A stretch of DNA of 10,678 bases from HGM10836 sp964430375 (GTDB lineage: Bacteria; Bacillota_I; Bacilli_A; RF39; UBA660), in assembly GCA_964430375.1 (NCBI GenBank), contig CAYSEZ010000030.1, forward strand, positions 1 to 10,678. Direction: 5' to 3'. The position numbers and the translations under genes are program-made. This document shows, piece by piece, positions 1-6,498 of the stretch. The notes below the pieces were generated by a model, which was not told the DNA's origin, did no database searches, and was given only the letters and a program-made list of their open reading frames with translations. The number at the start of each line of letters is the position of its first letter. The stretch's first letter is position 1.

Positions 1-28
1 CCATTCACAAAATAATAAAAAGAATATT

Positions 29-60
29 AAGTCTTATACAAATCAGTATAAGGCTTTTTT
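29..60 (+). terminator. Rho-independent terminator of an upstream gene
   Basis: An 11-bp stem (29-39 pairing with 46-56, one G-U pair) closes a 6-base loop and runs into a T tract at 55-60. It faces the plus strand, so it should end a transcript entering from a gene to the left of the window. Confidence 0.85.
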
Positions 61-104
61 CATTATCAAATTTATCAAAAAAGATAATAAATAATAAAAA
101 ATAA

Positions 105-133
105 TTTACATTTACAAATATAAATGATAAAAT
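105..133 (+). promoter_or_regulatory. SigA-type promoter for the NlpC/P60 gene
   Basis: TTTACA at 105-110 and TAAAAT at 128-133 are separated by 17 bases, and the -10 is preceded by TG at the extended -10 position (125-126). Transcription would start near 140, leaving about 30 bases of leader. The AAGGAG ribosome binding site lies at 159-164, five bases before the ATG at 170. Confidence 0.7.
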
Positions 134-169
134 CAAGCTATAAACAAAACTATTATTTAAGGAGTCTAA

Positions 170-1537
170 ATGAAAATTAAAAAAAGAGTAAAAAAACACT
201 TTACCATAATTTTATTTTTAATAGGAACACTATCTATTCTAACAGGTTTAATACTATCAGGATATATTAATATAACTATAGTATTAATAGATAATACACC
301 ACCATCTATAGAAAAAATAAATATAACAAATTATAACAAAGATACTAATATAATATCACTTGAAGTCATAGTAAAAGATAATAGCAAAGAAATAACATGT
401 GTTCTTTTAAATGAAAAAGAAGAAAAGCAAATATCAAAAAAGAATAAATGTACTTATGAATTAACAAATAATAACTATGAAATATATCTAATAGATAAAC
501 AAAATAACAAAAGTGAAACTCAAAACATATTTAAAGACATAAATGAAGTATTAGATATATCCCTAGAAGAAGAAAAATATATTTCACTAAAAGAAACAAA
601 AAAACTAACATATAAAATAACTAAAATAGGAAATATTGACGAAACACCAACTTTTACATCAAGTAACAAAGATATACTAGAAATAACAAAAGATGGCACC
701 ATAAAACCAAAAAAAGAAGGAAAAACAACTATAACAATAGAACTAAATAACAAAAAAAATACACAAGAAATAATAGTTACAAACTTAATAAATAAACAAG
801 AAATAACTTCAAAAACATTTTTACCGTGTAATAAATATACTAAAGAAGAAGCGAAAACATATGATGAAATACTAGAATATAAAGTAACAAAAGCAGGCTT
901 AAAAACAAGAGGAGCAGTACTAGCAGCAGCACGTTTCCTTACTCTAGAATTTCCATACAAACTAAGTTATTTTCCCGAAAATGGAAGAGTAAATGGAAAA
1001 ACATATGTCGCAGATGGCGAAGGAAGATATTACCATAAAGGATTATACTTAAGTGAAGATAAATTTAGTGAAATAACAACAACTGTAACAGGACCTGCTA
1101 TATGGGGTTGTCCTCTTCAAATAGCACTCGGCGAACCAGCTCAACCAAGAGGTTCATACTTTCAAAACGGATTAGATTGCTCCGGATTTGTTGCGTGGGC
1201 TCTTTATAACGGAGGATATGACCCAGGAGACCTAGGCGCAGGCTTTTCAAATACGAAAGACTTTTCAAAACTAGGAGAAAGACACCAAATAACAAGAGAC
1301 TTCCTAAAAAACGGAAACATAAAAGCAGGTGATTTAATAGGTAACGATGGACACATAGGAATAATAATCGGAGTAAGTGATAACCTAATAGTAATCGGAG
1401 ATACCTCAAACAAAGATAGGGGACTTACCGCAAGAAAATTTACCCACAACCAACTAATAAATTTAGGATATTATACCTATATAGAATCAATGGATAATTA
1501 CTATGAAAAAGAAGGAAACTATACCAACATGTTTTAA
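170..1537 (+). CDS. Membrane-anchored NlpC/P60 family cell-wall hydrolase with Ig-like and BIG2 domains
   Basis: This is probably a peptidoglycan endopeptidase displayed outside the cell on an N-terminal membrane anchor (hydrophobic residues about 11-32 after a Lys/Arg-rich start). Residues about 43-125 look like an Ig-like beta domain with two cysteines (C77, C94) that could pair. Residues about 128-204 look like a BIG2 domain, with the typical GTIKPKKEGKTTITI strand near the end. After a linker region containing a conserved-looking RGAVLAAARFL helix, the C-terminal part carries the NlpC/P60 core: GLDCSGFVAWAL with nucleophile C337, then AGDLIGNDGHIGIIIG with H395. The third polar residue may be D411, where the family more often has His, Asn or Gln. 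Family assignment rests on the Cys and His motifs. The substrate bond and the role of the middle segment (about 220-330) are unknown. The gene is transcribed alone, between its own promoter and terminator. The ATG at 170 is chosen for its AAGGAG site. Confidence 0.85.
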   Translation: MKIKKRVKKHFTIILFLIGTLSILTGLILSGYINITIVLIDNTPPSIEKINITNYNKDTNIISLEVIVKDNSKEITCVLLNEKEEKQISKKNKCTYELTNNNYEIYLIDKQNNKSETQNIFKDINEVLDISLEEEKYISLKETKKLTYKITKIGNIDETPTFTSSNKDILEITKDGTIKPKKEGKTTITIELNNKKNTQEIIVTNLINKQEITSKTFLPCNKYTKEEAKTYDEILEYKVTKAGLKTRGAVLAAARFLTLEFPYKLSYFPENGRVNGKTYVADGEGRYYHKGLYLSEDKFSEITTTVTGPAIWGCPLQIALGEPAQPRGSYFQNGLDCSGFVAWALYNGGYDPGDLGAGFSNTKDFSKLGERHQITRDFLKNGNIKAGDLIGNDGHIGIIIGVSDNLIVIGDTSNKDRGLTARKFTHNQLINLGYYTYIESMDNYYEKEGNYTNMF

Positions 1538-1561
1538 ATGACTCATAATAGTCATTTTTTT
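1536..1561 (+). terminator. Rho-independent terminator after the NlpC/P60 gene
   Basis: AAATGACT (1536-1543) pairs with AGTCATTT (1550-1557) over a 6-base loop and is followed by more T to 1561. The first stem bases are the last two bases of the hydrolase stop codon. Confidence 0.8.
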
Positions 1562-1573
1562 AAATCAAAACTA

Positions 1574-1602
1574 AAGACAATTCTTCAAAAATTTGATAAA
1601 AT
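1574..1602 (+). promoter_or_regulatory. Possible upstream promoter (P1) of the rplI operon
   Basis: An AAGACA -35-like element (1574-1579), a 17-base spacer and TAAAAT at 1597-1602 preceded by TTTGA form an extended -10 promoter. The -10 region (TGATAAAAT) is the same as that of the NlpC/P60 gene promoter. The -35 matches TTGACA at four of six positions, so this is weaker than the downstream element. Confidence 0.45.
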
Positions 1603-1624
1603 AAATTTATACAAAAAATAACAA

Positions 1625-1653
1625 TTTACAATTTAAATATAAAATAGTATAAT
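1625..1653 (+). promoter_or_regulatory. Main promoter (P2) of the rplI-dnaB-M23-walJ-rlmH operon
   Basis: TTTACA (1625-1630), an exact 17-base spacer and a perfect TATAAT (1648-1653) make a near-consensus SigA promoter. Transcription would start near 1660, directly ahead of the AGAGGTGA ribosome binding site (1665-1672) of rplI, so the leader is only about 20 bases. There is no room for an autoregulatory leader structure. Confidence 0.8.
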
Positions 1654-1678
1654 AATATAACAAAAGAGGTGACCTTAT

Positions 1679-2116
1679 ATGCAAGTAATATTTATAAAAG
1701 ACTTAAAAAACCAAGGAAAAAAAGGAGAAATAAAAGAAGTAAAAGATGGATACGCTAAAAACTTCTTAATAAAAAAAGGTTACGCAGTTCAAAAAACAGA
1801 AACAAGTTTAAACATCCTAGATAAACAAAATAAAGAAGAACAAGAATTAGATAACCTAAATAGAAAAAATGCAAACAAACTAAAAGAAGAATTAGAAAAA
1901 GAAACATATAAATTTAAAGTAAAAACAGGAGATCATGATAAAGTATTCGGTAGCATTTCCACAAAACAAATAAAAGAAAAACTAGATAATAAAATAAAAC
2001 TAAATAAAAACCAAATAATATTAAACAATCCATTATCAACCCTAGGTTTTCATAATGTAGAAATAATATTATATAAAGATATAAAAGCAACAATAAAAAT
2101 AGAATTAACAAAGTAG
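1679..2116 (+). CDS. rplI: Large ribosomal subunit protein bL9
   Basis: bL9 binds 23S rRNA at the base of the L1 stalk and helps maintain reading-frame fidelity. The 145-residue length is normal for the family. Residues 13-40 match the L9 signature: G13, G16, V21, G24-Y25, N28-F29-L30, G34 and A36, all at the required spacing. A long charged helix (about 41-75) links the N-terminal RNA-binding domain to the C-terminal domain, where GDHDKVFGSIST is the typical family segment. The ATG at 1679 is preceded by AGAGGTGA at good spacing. It is the first gene of the operon and lies directly before dnaB, an association common in Bacillota. The stop codon TAG overlaps the ribosome binding site of dnaB, so the two are probably translationally coupled. 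Confidence 0.96.
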   Translation: MQVIFIKDLKNQGKKGEIKEVKDGYAKNFLIKKGYAVQKTETSLNILDKQNKEEQELDNLNRKNANKLKEELEKETYKFKVKTGDHDKVFGSISTKQIKEKLDNKIKLNKNQIILNNPLSTLGFHNVEIILYKDIKATIKIELTK

Positions 2117-2121
2117 GTGAG
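2115..2121 (+). promoter_or_regulatory. Ribosome binding site that sets a TTG start for dnaB
   Basis: AGGTGAG (2115-2121) lies four bases before the TTG at 2126. An in-frame GTG at 2117 is part of this site, has no Shine-Dalgarno sequence of its own upstream, and is therefore unlikely to be the start. Confidence 0.75.
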
Positions 2122-2125
2122 TAAT

Positions 2126-3478
2126 TTGAATAAAGAAGTACCTCAAAACCTAGAAGCAGAGCGTTCCGTACTAGGTTCAATGTTTCTATCTAAATATGCA
2201 ATTCAAAAAGCAACAGATAGTCTAAGTGCAAACAACTTTTACTTAGAAAAAAATGGTAAAATATTTGATGTACTAAAAGAAATGTACAACAACCATATAG
2301 CAATAGATATAACAACACTTTCAAATGAATTAAAAAATAAAAACCTTCTAAAAGAAATAGGTGGAGTAGAATATCTAGCAGAAATAATGGAAGAAGTACC
2401 AACTGCATCAAATATAGACCATTATATAAAAATAGTTCAAGATAAAAGTATCTTAAGAAACTTAATTAATGAAGCAACAAACATAGTAACACTAGGATAC
2501 ACAAACGAATTATCAGTCGAAGATACCCTAGATAAAGCAGAAAGCAGAATCTTAAACGTAGTAAAAAACAGAAGATCAGCAGAATTTAAAAACATGCCTG
2601 AAGTCTTAACATCTTTTCAGTCAAACCTAGAACTTCTCGCAGCAAATAAAGGTAAAATAAGTGGCTTATCAACAGGCTTTTATGATATAGATAATATGAC
2701 AAACGGACTAAAACCAAGTGAACTTATAATACTTGCCGCACGTCCATCAATGGGTAAAACAGCCCTAGCACTAAATATAGCAACAAACGTCGCAACAAGT
2801 GGTAAATCAGTAATAATTTTTACACTAGAAATGCCAGCAGAACAACTAATATCACGTATGGTATCTTCAGTTGGACAAATAAACGCTCAAAAACTTCAAA
2901 ATGGAGATCTTCAAAACCAAGACTGGAAAAGAGTAAACGAAGCAATGAGTAGACTAGGGGAAACAACAATATATATAGATGACTCTCCAGGAGTTACAAT
3001 CGGTGATATAAAAGCAAAATCAAGACGTGTCGCTGCAACAGACGAAAATCTAGCCTTAATTGTAATAGACTACCTAACCCTAATTGATGGCGGTGGCAAA
3101 TATAGTGGCAATAGACAACAAGAAGTATCAGAAATATCTAGAGCATTAAAAACCCTAGCCCTGGAACTAAAAATACCAATTTTAACTCTAGCACAATTAT
3201 CAAGAAGTCCCGAATCAAGAGAAGACAAACGTCCTAACTTAAGTGACTTAAGAGAATCAGGATCAATAGAACAAGATGCCGATATAGTTGCATTCATTTA
3301 CCGTGATGATTACTATAACCCTGCCTCAAAAATAGATGACAACATGAGTAGAAGTGAAGTAATAATAAGAAAAAACAGAAGTGGTAAAATAGGAACCGCA
3401 GAACTATTATTCAAAAAAAACACAGTTTCCTTTATGAACTACACTGGAGACAAAAAAGAAGGTGAAAAAAGTGAATAA
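2126..3478 (+). CDS. dnaB: Replicative DNA helicase DnaB (DnaC in Bacillus subtilis)
   Basis: Hexameric ATP-driven helicase that unwinds the replication fork and recruits primase. With the TTG start the protein has 450 residues, the usual size, and begins with the family-typical MNKEVPQNLEAERSVLGSM. The N-terminal helical domain spans about residues 1-100, followed by a linker helix and then a RecA-like ATPase domain (about 165-445). Walker A is ARPSMGKTA, with the ATP-binding lysine at 211, and the Walker B aspartate is D315 in VIDYLTLI. Further conserved segments are LSRSPESR, DLRESGSIEQDADIV, and the C-terminal IIRKNRSGKIG that carries the presumed arginine finger. All key residues are present and nothing suggests an intein or frameshift. 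It follows rplI, and its last 8 bases overlap the next gene. Confidence 0.96.
   Translation: MNKEVPQNLEAERSVLGSMFLSKYAIQKATDSLSANNFYLEKNGKIFDVLKEMYNNHIAIDITTLSNELKNKNLLKEIGGVEYLAEIMEEVPTASNIDHYIKIVQDKSILRNLINEATNIVTLGYTNELSVEDTLDKAESRILNVVKNRRSAEFKNMPEVLTSFQSNLELLAANKGKISGLSTGFYDIDNMTNGLKPSELIILAARPSMGKTALALNIATNVATSGKSVIIFTLEMPAEQLISRMVSSVGQINAQKLQNGDLQNQDWKRVNEAMSRLGETTIYIDDSPGVTIGDIKAKSRRVAATDENLALIVIDYLTLIDGGGKYSGNRQQEVSEISRALKTLALELKIPILTLAQLSRSPESREDKRPNLSDLRESGSIEQDADIVAFIYRDDYYNPASKIDDNMSRSEVIIRKNRSGKIGTAELLFKKNTVSFMNYTGDKKEGEKSE
3459..3465 (+). promoter_or_regulatory. Ribosome binding site inside dnaB setting a GTG start for the M23 gene
   Basis: AAGGTGA at 3459-3465, within the 3' end of dnaB, stands five bases before the GTG at 3471. 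The in-frame GTG at 3462 is part of this site and is unlikely to be used. Confidence 0.7.
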
Positions 3479-4958
3479 AGCAGAATATATATTATTAACA
3501 ATACTAGGTTTAGCCATAACAACCATAGCAATAATCTTAACAAGCACAACAAACAAATACTATGGTGCAACTAAATCCTATAGAGTATACCTAGAAGGAA
3601 AATCAATTGGTTTAATATCCTCAAAAGAAGAACTAGAAGAATATATAGATAACAAACAAGAACAAATAAAAACAAAATATAATGTAAAAAATGTATATAT
3701 TCCAAACGGTTTAGAAATAAAAGAAGAAACAACATATAACCAAAAAATATCAACAATCGAAGAAGTATATAGCGAAATAGAACAAAAAGAAAGTTTCTCA
3801 ATCGAAGGATACAAAGTAACAATAGCAAAAACAACAAGAGAAGACAACGAAGAAGAAGAAGAAATAAATGATGTAACAAATAATATTTATATATATGTAC
3901 TAGATAAAGACATATTAACCGAAGCCATAAATGAATTAGTAGTTTCATTTATAGATAAAGAAGAATATGAAAAATATCTAAATGAAACACAAAAAGAAAT
4001 CGAAGATGAAGGCACAATCATAGAAAATGTTTATATAAAAGAAGAAATAAAAATAAAAAAAGACTACATTTCAACAAGTGAAACAATCTTTACAAATAGT
4101 AAAGACTTAGCAGAATACTTACTATATGGAGAAGAAAATACAAAAAAAACATACACAGTACAAGAAGGAGATACAATATCATCAATATCAGAAAAGAATG
4201 AAATATCAAATAACATTTTCTTAATCATAAACAAAGATATAACAAGTGAAAATGCTCTTTTATACACTGGACAACAAGTACTAGTAAATAAAGTATCACC
4301 AATTATAACCGTTGTCGAAGAAATACATTCAGTTGCAAATGAAGAAGTAAAATATCAAACAGTAACAAAAGAAGATAAAAACTATGTAAAAGGATACACA
4401 AAAGTAATTCAAGAAGGTACAAACGGTCAAAGTCTTGTAACAAGAAAAATAAAAAAAGAAAATGGTCAAATAACAAACGCAGTAATTGTAGAAAGCATAG
4501 TATTAAAAGAAGCACAAAATAAAATAGTTAAAGTCGGAGCAAGAACACAGTATCTAGTAGCAAACACAAAATACTGGGCTTGGCCACTAAACTCTGCATA
4601 TACAGTCTCAGACAACTATGGTTATAGACTACATCCTATTTATAATGTAGTAAGAATGCATAATGGAGTAGACCTAGCTTCTGGGTGTGGAACCCCAATA
4701 TATGCTGCAAACGATGGTACAGTAGTAGTATCAACATATCACTATAGCTTTGGTAACTATATAGATATAAATCATAACAACGGATACGTAACAAGATATG
4801 CACATTTGTCAACACGATTAGTCGAAGTAGGACAAGCGGTTCACATGGGAGAATTAATAGGCAAAATGGGATCAACCGGAGATTCAACAGGTTGCCACCT
4901 TCACTATGAAGTAATAAAAAATGGCTCTGTAATGAATCCATATCTACTATATCAATGA
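3471..4958 (+). CDS. Membrane-anchored LysM-G5-M23 cell-wall endopeptidase
   Basis: A predicted zinc metallopeptidase that cuts peptidoglycan cross-bridges or stem peptides outside the cell. With the GTG start the 495 residues comprise a membrane anchor (about 6-25), an acidic Lys/Glu-rich extracellular stalk (about 35-225) that I cannot assign, a LysM peptidoglycan-binding domain (about 228-273, beginning YTVQEGDTISSIS), a G5-like domain (about 279-356) and a C-terminal M23 domain (about 370-495). The zinc and catalytic residues are visible: H397 and D401 in HNGVD, H445 in YAHLS, and H476/H478 in CHLHYE. It is therefore of the active LytM/lysostaphin type rather than a degenerate EnvC-like form. 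Its start overlaps dnaB by 8 bases and its TGA stop overlaps the walJ start (ATGA), so it is fully embedded in a replication/ribosome operon. Its catalytic assignment is firm, while its exact substrate is unknown. Confidence 0.9.
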   Translation: MNKAEYILLTILGLAITTIAIILTSTTNKYYGATKSYRVYLEGKSIGLISSKEELEEYIDNKQEQIKTKYNVKNVYIPNGLEIKEETTYNQKISTIEEVYSEIEQKESFSIEGYKVTIAKTTREDNEEEEEINDVTNNIYIYVLDKDILTEAINELVVSFIDKEEYEKYLNETQKEIEDEGTIIENVYIKEEIKIKKDYISTSETIFTNSKDLAEYLLYGEENTKKTYTVQEGDTISSISEKNEISNNIFLIINKDITSENALLYTGQQVLVNKVSPIITVVEEIHSVANEEVKYQTVTKEDKNYVKGYTKVIQEGTNGQSLVTRKIKKENGQITNAVIVESIVLKEAQNKIVKVGARTQYLVANTKYWAWPLNSAYTVSDNYGYRLHPIYNVVRMHNGVDLASGCGTPIYAANDGTVVVSTYHYSFGNYIDINHNNGYVTRYAHLSTRLVEVGQAVHMGELIGKMGSTGDSTGCHLHYEVIKNGSVMNPYLLYQ

Positions 4959-5692
4959 AAATAACAGTATTAGGAAGTGGTTCAAAAGGAAATTCTACCC
5001 TTATAGAAACCACTTCTTGTAATATCCTAATAGATGCAGGATTACCACTAAAAAATATAGAACAAAGAATAAATAACCCATTACCTAAAATAGATATACT
5101 AATAATTACCCATACCCATATAGACCATATTAAAGGAATAAACAAAATAATAACTAAATATAACCCAATAATCCTAACAATAATAAATGACCTAGAAGAC
5201 AAAATAACAAAACAAGTAACAAAACAAGAAAAATATAAATTAAATAATATAGAAATAAATTTATTTAAACTATCTCACGATACAGAATGCTGTGGCATCT
5301 TACTAAAAGAAAATACCAAAGAATTAGTATACATAACAGATACAGGTTACCTAAGCACAAAAGTATTAAAAAAAATAAAAGAAAAAACAATCTATATCAT
5401 AGAAAGTAATCACGATGAAGAAATGTTAAGAAATGGAAAATACCCATTTTACTTACAACAAAGAATAAGAAGTGACAAAGGACACTTATCAAATGAAGCT
5501 TGTGCTAATTACCTAAAAAAAATAATCGGAGATAACACAAAATACATAGTTCTAGCCCACTTAAGTGAAGAAAATAATAAAGAAGAAATAGTAGAACAAA
5601 CAATAAATAAAATGTTAAATAAAACCCAAAATAATATAAATAAAATATATATAGCAAAACAAGACACACCATTAGAAACAATCGAGGTATAA
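4955..5692 (+). CDS. walJ: WalJ/YycJ-type metallo-beta-lactamase-fold hydrolase
   Basis: A putative metal-dependent hydrolase of the YycJ/WalJ family, related by fold to nucleases; in Bacillota the family lies in the wal operon and has been linked to DNA-damage sensitivity and cell-wall phenotypes. The 245 residues start with the family-typical VLGSGSKGNSTLIE strand. The metal-binding motif is THTHIDHIKG (H53, H55, D57, H58). Further likely ligands are H108 in LSHD, D129 in YITDTGY and H202 in LAHLSEEN. The SNHDEEMLRNGKYPF and SDKGHLSNE segments are characteristic of YycJ. The ATG at 4955 overlaps the TGA of the M23 gene and has no recognisable Shine-Dalgarno sequence, so expression probably depends on reinitiation by ribosomes leaving that gene. 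walR, walK, walH and walI are not in this window. The biochemical substrate is not established. Confidence 0.88.
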   Translation: MKITVLGSGSKGNSTLIETTSCNILIDAGLPLKNIEQRINNPLPKIDILIITHTHIDHIKGINKIITKYNPIILTIINDLEDKITKQVTKQEKYKLNNIEINLFKLSHDTECCGILLKENTKELVYITDTGYLSTKVLKKIKEKTIYIIESNHDEEMLRNGKYPFYLQQRIRSDKGHLSNEACANYLKKIIGDNTKYIVLAHLSEENNKEEIVEQTINKMLNKTQNNINKIYIAKQDTPLETIEV

Positions 5693-5693
5693 T

Positions 5694-6143
5694 ATGATAA
5701 AAATAATATGTATAGGTAAACTAAAAGAAAACTATTTAAAAGATGCACAAATAGAATACTTAAAAAGAATACAAAAATATACAAAATTAGAAATAATAGA
5801 ATTAGAAGATGAAAAAGATAGTATAGATCCATTATTAAAAGAAAAAGACAAAATACTAAAACACATAAAACCAAAAGATAATATAATCTTACTAGATATA
5901 AACGGAAAGGAACTAAATAGTATAGAATTATCTAATTACATAAATAAAGAAATAACCTATAATAACAATATAACATTTATTATAGGTTCATCAAATGGAT
6001 TACATGATGACATAAAAAAGTTAACCTCAAAAAAACTATCTTTCTCAAGGTTAACTTTCCCTCATCAACTATTTAGAATTTTACTCCTAGAACAAATATA
6101 TCGTAGTTATAAAATCCTAAATAACGAATCATACCATAAATAG
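5694..6143 (+). CDS. rlmH: 23S rRNA (pseudouridine1915-N3)-methyltransferase RlmH
   Basis: A SPOUT-class, SAM-dependent dimeric enzyme that methylates pseudouridine 1915 in helix 69 of 23S rRNA on assembled ribosomes. Its 149 residues are slightly fewer than the usual 155-160. The N-terminus IICIGKLKENYLKDAQIEYL and the C-terminus LTFPHQLFRILLLEQIYRSYK, ending in the conserved YHK (147-149), are clear family signatures. The SAM-binding glycine loop reads FIIGSSNGL (95-103), where the family usually has FIIGGSxGL, so the second glycine is replaced by S99. A GAGG site at the end of walJ lies 6 bases before the ATG, and only one base separates the two genes. It is the last gene of the operon, and a terminator hairpin overlaps its stop codon. 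Confidence 0.95.
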   Translation: MIKIICIGKLKENYLKDAQIEYLKRIQKYTKLEIIELEDEKDSIDPLLKEKDKILKHIKPKDNIILLDINGKELNSIELSNYINKEITYNNNITFIIGSSNGLHDDIKKLTSKKLSFSRLTFPHQLFRILLLEQIYRSYKILNNESYHK

Positions 6144-6166
6144 GACTAACCTATTTATTTTCTTTT
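6136..6166 (+). terminator. Terminator of the rplI-rlmH operon
   Basis: A perfect 9-bp stem (6136-6144 with 6150-6158) and 5-base loop are followed by TTTTCTTTT. The stem contains the rlmH stop codon and, on the other strand, the stop codon of the convergent small gene. The T tract is only on the plus-strand side, so it should mainly stop rightward transcription. Confidence 0.75.
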
Positions 6167-6360
6167 GTAGATTCATTTTCATAAGTTTCATCAAAATTTT
6201 CTTCTAAACAAGATTCTAACATACTAATAATTACGTTGTTGAAAGAAGTATCATACTTTTTAGCAACAAGTTCAATCTTTTTAACTAAATCATTCTTAAT
6301 ATAAATAGATTTATAAGTAGATGGAATCTTCTTTTTAGTAGCTTTGATTTCAAAACCCAT
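6151..6360 (-). CDS. Small ribbon-helix-helix-like protein, putative DNA-binding regulator
   Basis: I do not recognise a named family. The 69 residues begin with a basic segment (about 5-12), then a short strand-like TYKSIYIKNDL, followed by two predicted helices (about 27-40 and 43-55) and an acidic tail. The order of short strand, helix and helix, with the pattern LVKKIELVAKKYDTSFNNVI, resembles CopG/Arc-type ribbon-helix-helix repressors, which work as dimers inserting the paired strand into the DNA major groove. The ATG at 6360 is chosen because AGGGGTGA (6367-6374) sits six bases upstream; the more upstream in-frame GTG and ATG overlap that site. It is convergent with rlmH and divergent from the AGCS transporter gene, the usual position of a local regulator, although no target is shown. 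A partner toxin gene is not visible beside it. Confidence 0.6.
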   Translation of the reverse strand: MGFEIKATKKKIPSTYKSIYIKNDLVKKIELVAKKYDTSFNNVIISMLESCLEENFDETYENESTKENK

Positions 6361-6384
6361 TTTCATCACCCCTTATAATTTTAA

Positions 6385-6413
6385 TATATATTTTGAATAA
6401 ATCATATGGTAAA
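6385..6413 (-). promoter_or_regulatory. Possible promoter for the RHH-like gene
   Basis: On the minus strand TTTACC (6408-6413) and TATATA (6385-6390) are 17 bases apart, about 11 bases ahead of the AGGGGTGA site. The surrounding DNA is so AT-rich that such matches are expected by chance, so this is only a candidate. No convincing plus-strand promoter for the divergent transporter was found in 6370-6490. Confidence 0.35.
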
Positions 6414-6498
6414 TTTTTCTAATATAAAAAATATTCTAAAAAATTCATAATAAATATAAAAAAACTAAAAAATATCATAAACTTAATTAGGTGAAGCC

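Noticed and set aside
520..960. 146-residue open frame on the minus strand inside the NlpC/P60 gene
   Set aside because: It lies wholly antisense to a gene with clear catalytic motifs, has low-complexity Ser/Phe/Val-rich content typical of AT-rich antisense frames, and has no ribosome binding site.
4956..4958. Mycoplasma-type code with TGA read as tryptophan
   Set aside because: All tryptophans in conserved positions (for example in Ung, GerQ and the M23 domain) are TGG, no gene contains in-frame TGA, and the M23 domain ends naturally at this TGA.
4636..5202. 188-residue open frame on the minus strand across the M23-walJ junction
   Set aside because: It is antisense to two well-supported genes and hydrophobic low-complexity in translation. 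It is the complement of A-ending codons that rarely give stops.
6120..6143. SCC-type attachment site at the rlmH 3' end
   Set aside because: The end of rlmH resembles the staphylococcal target because the YHK tail is conserved. There is no recombinase gene, no second copy of the sequence and no direct repeat in the window.
6393..6428. Plus-strand promoter for the symporter (TTGAAT at 6393 with several A/T-rich -10 candidates)
   Set aside because: No -10 candidate lies at 16-18 bases with a good match. The region is so AT-rich that partial matches are uninformative.
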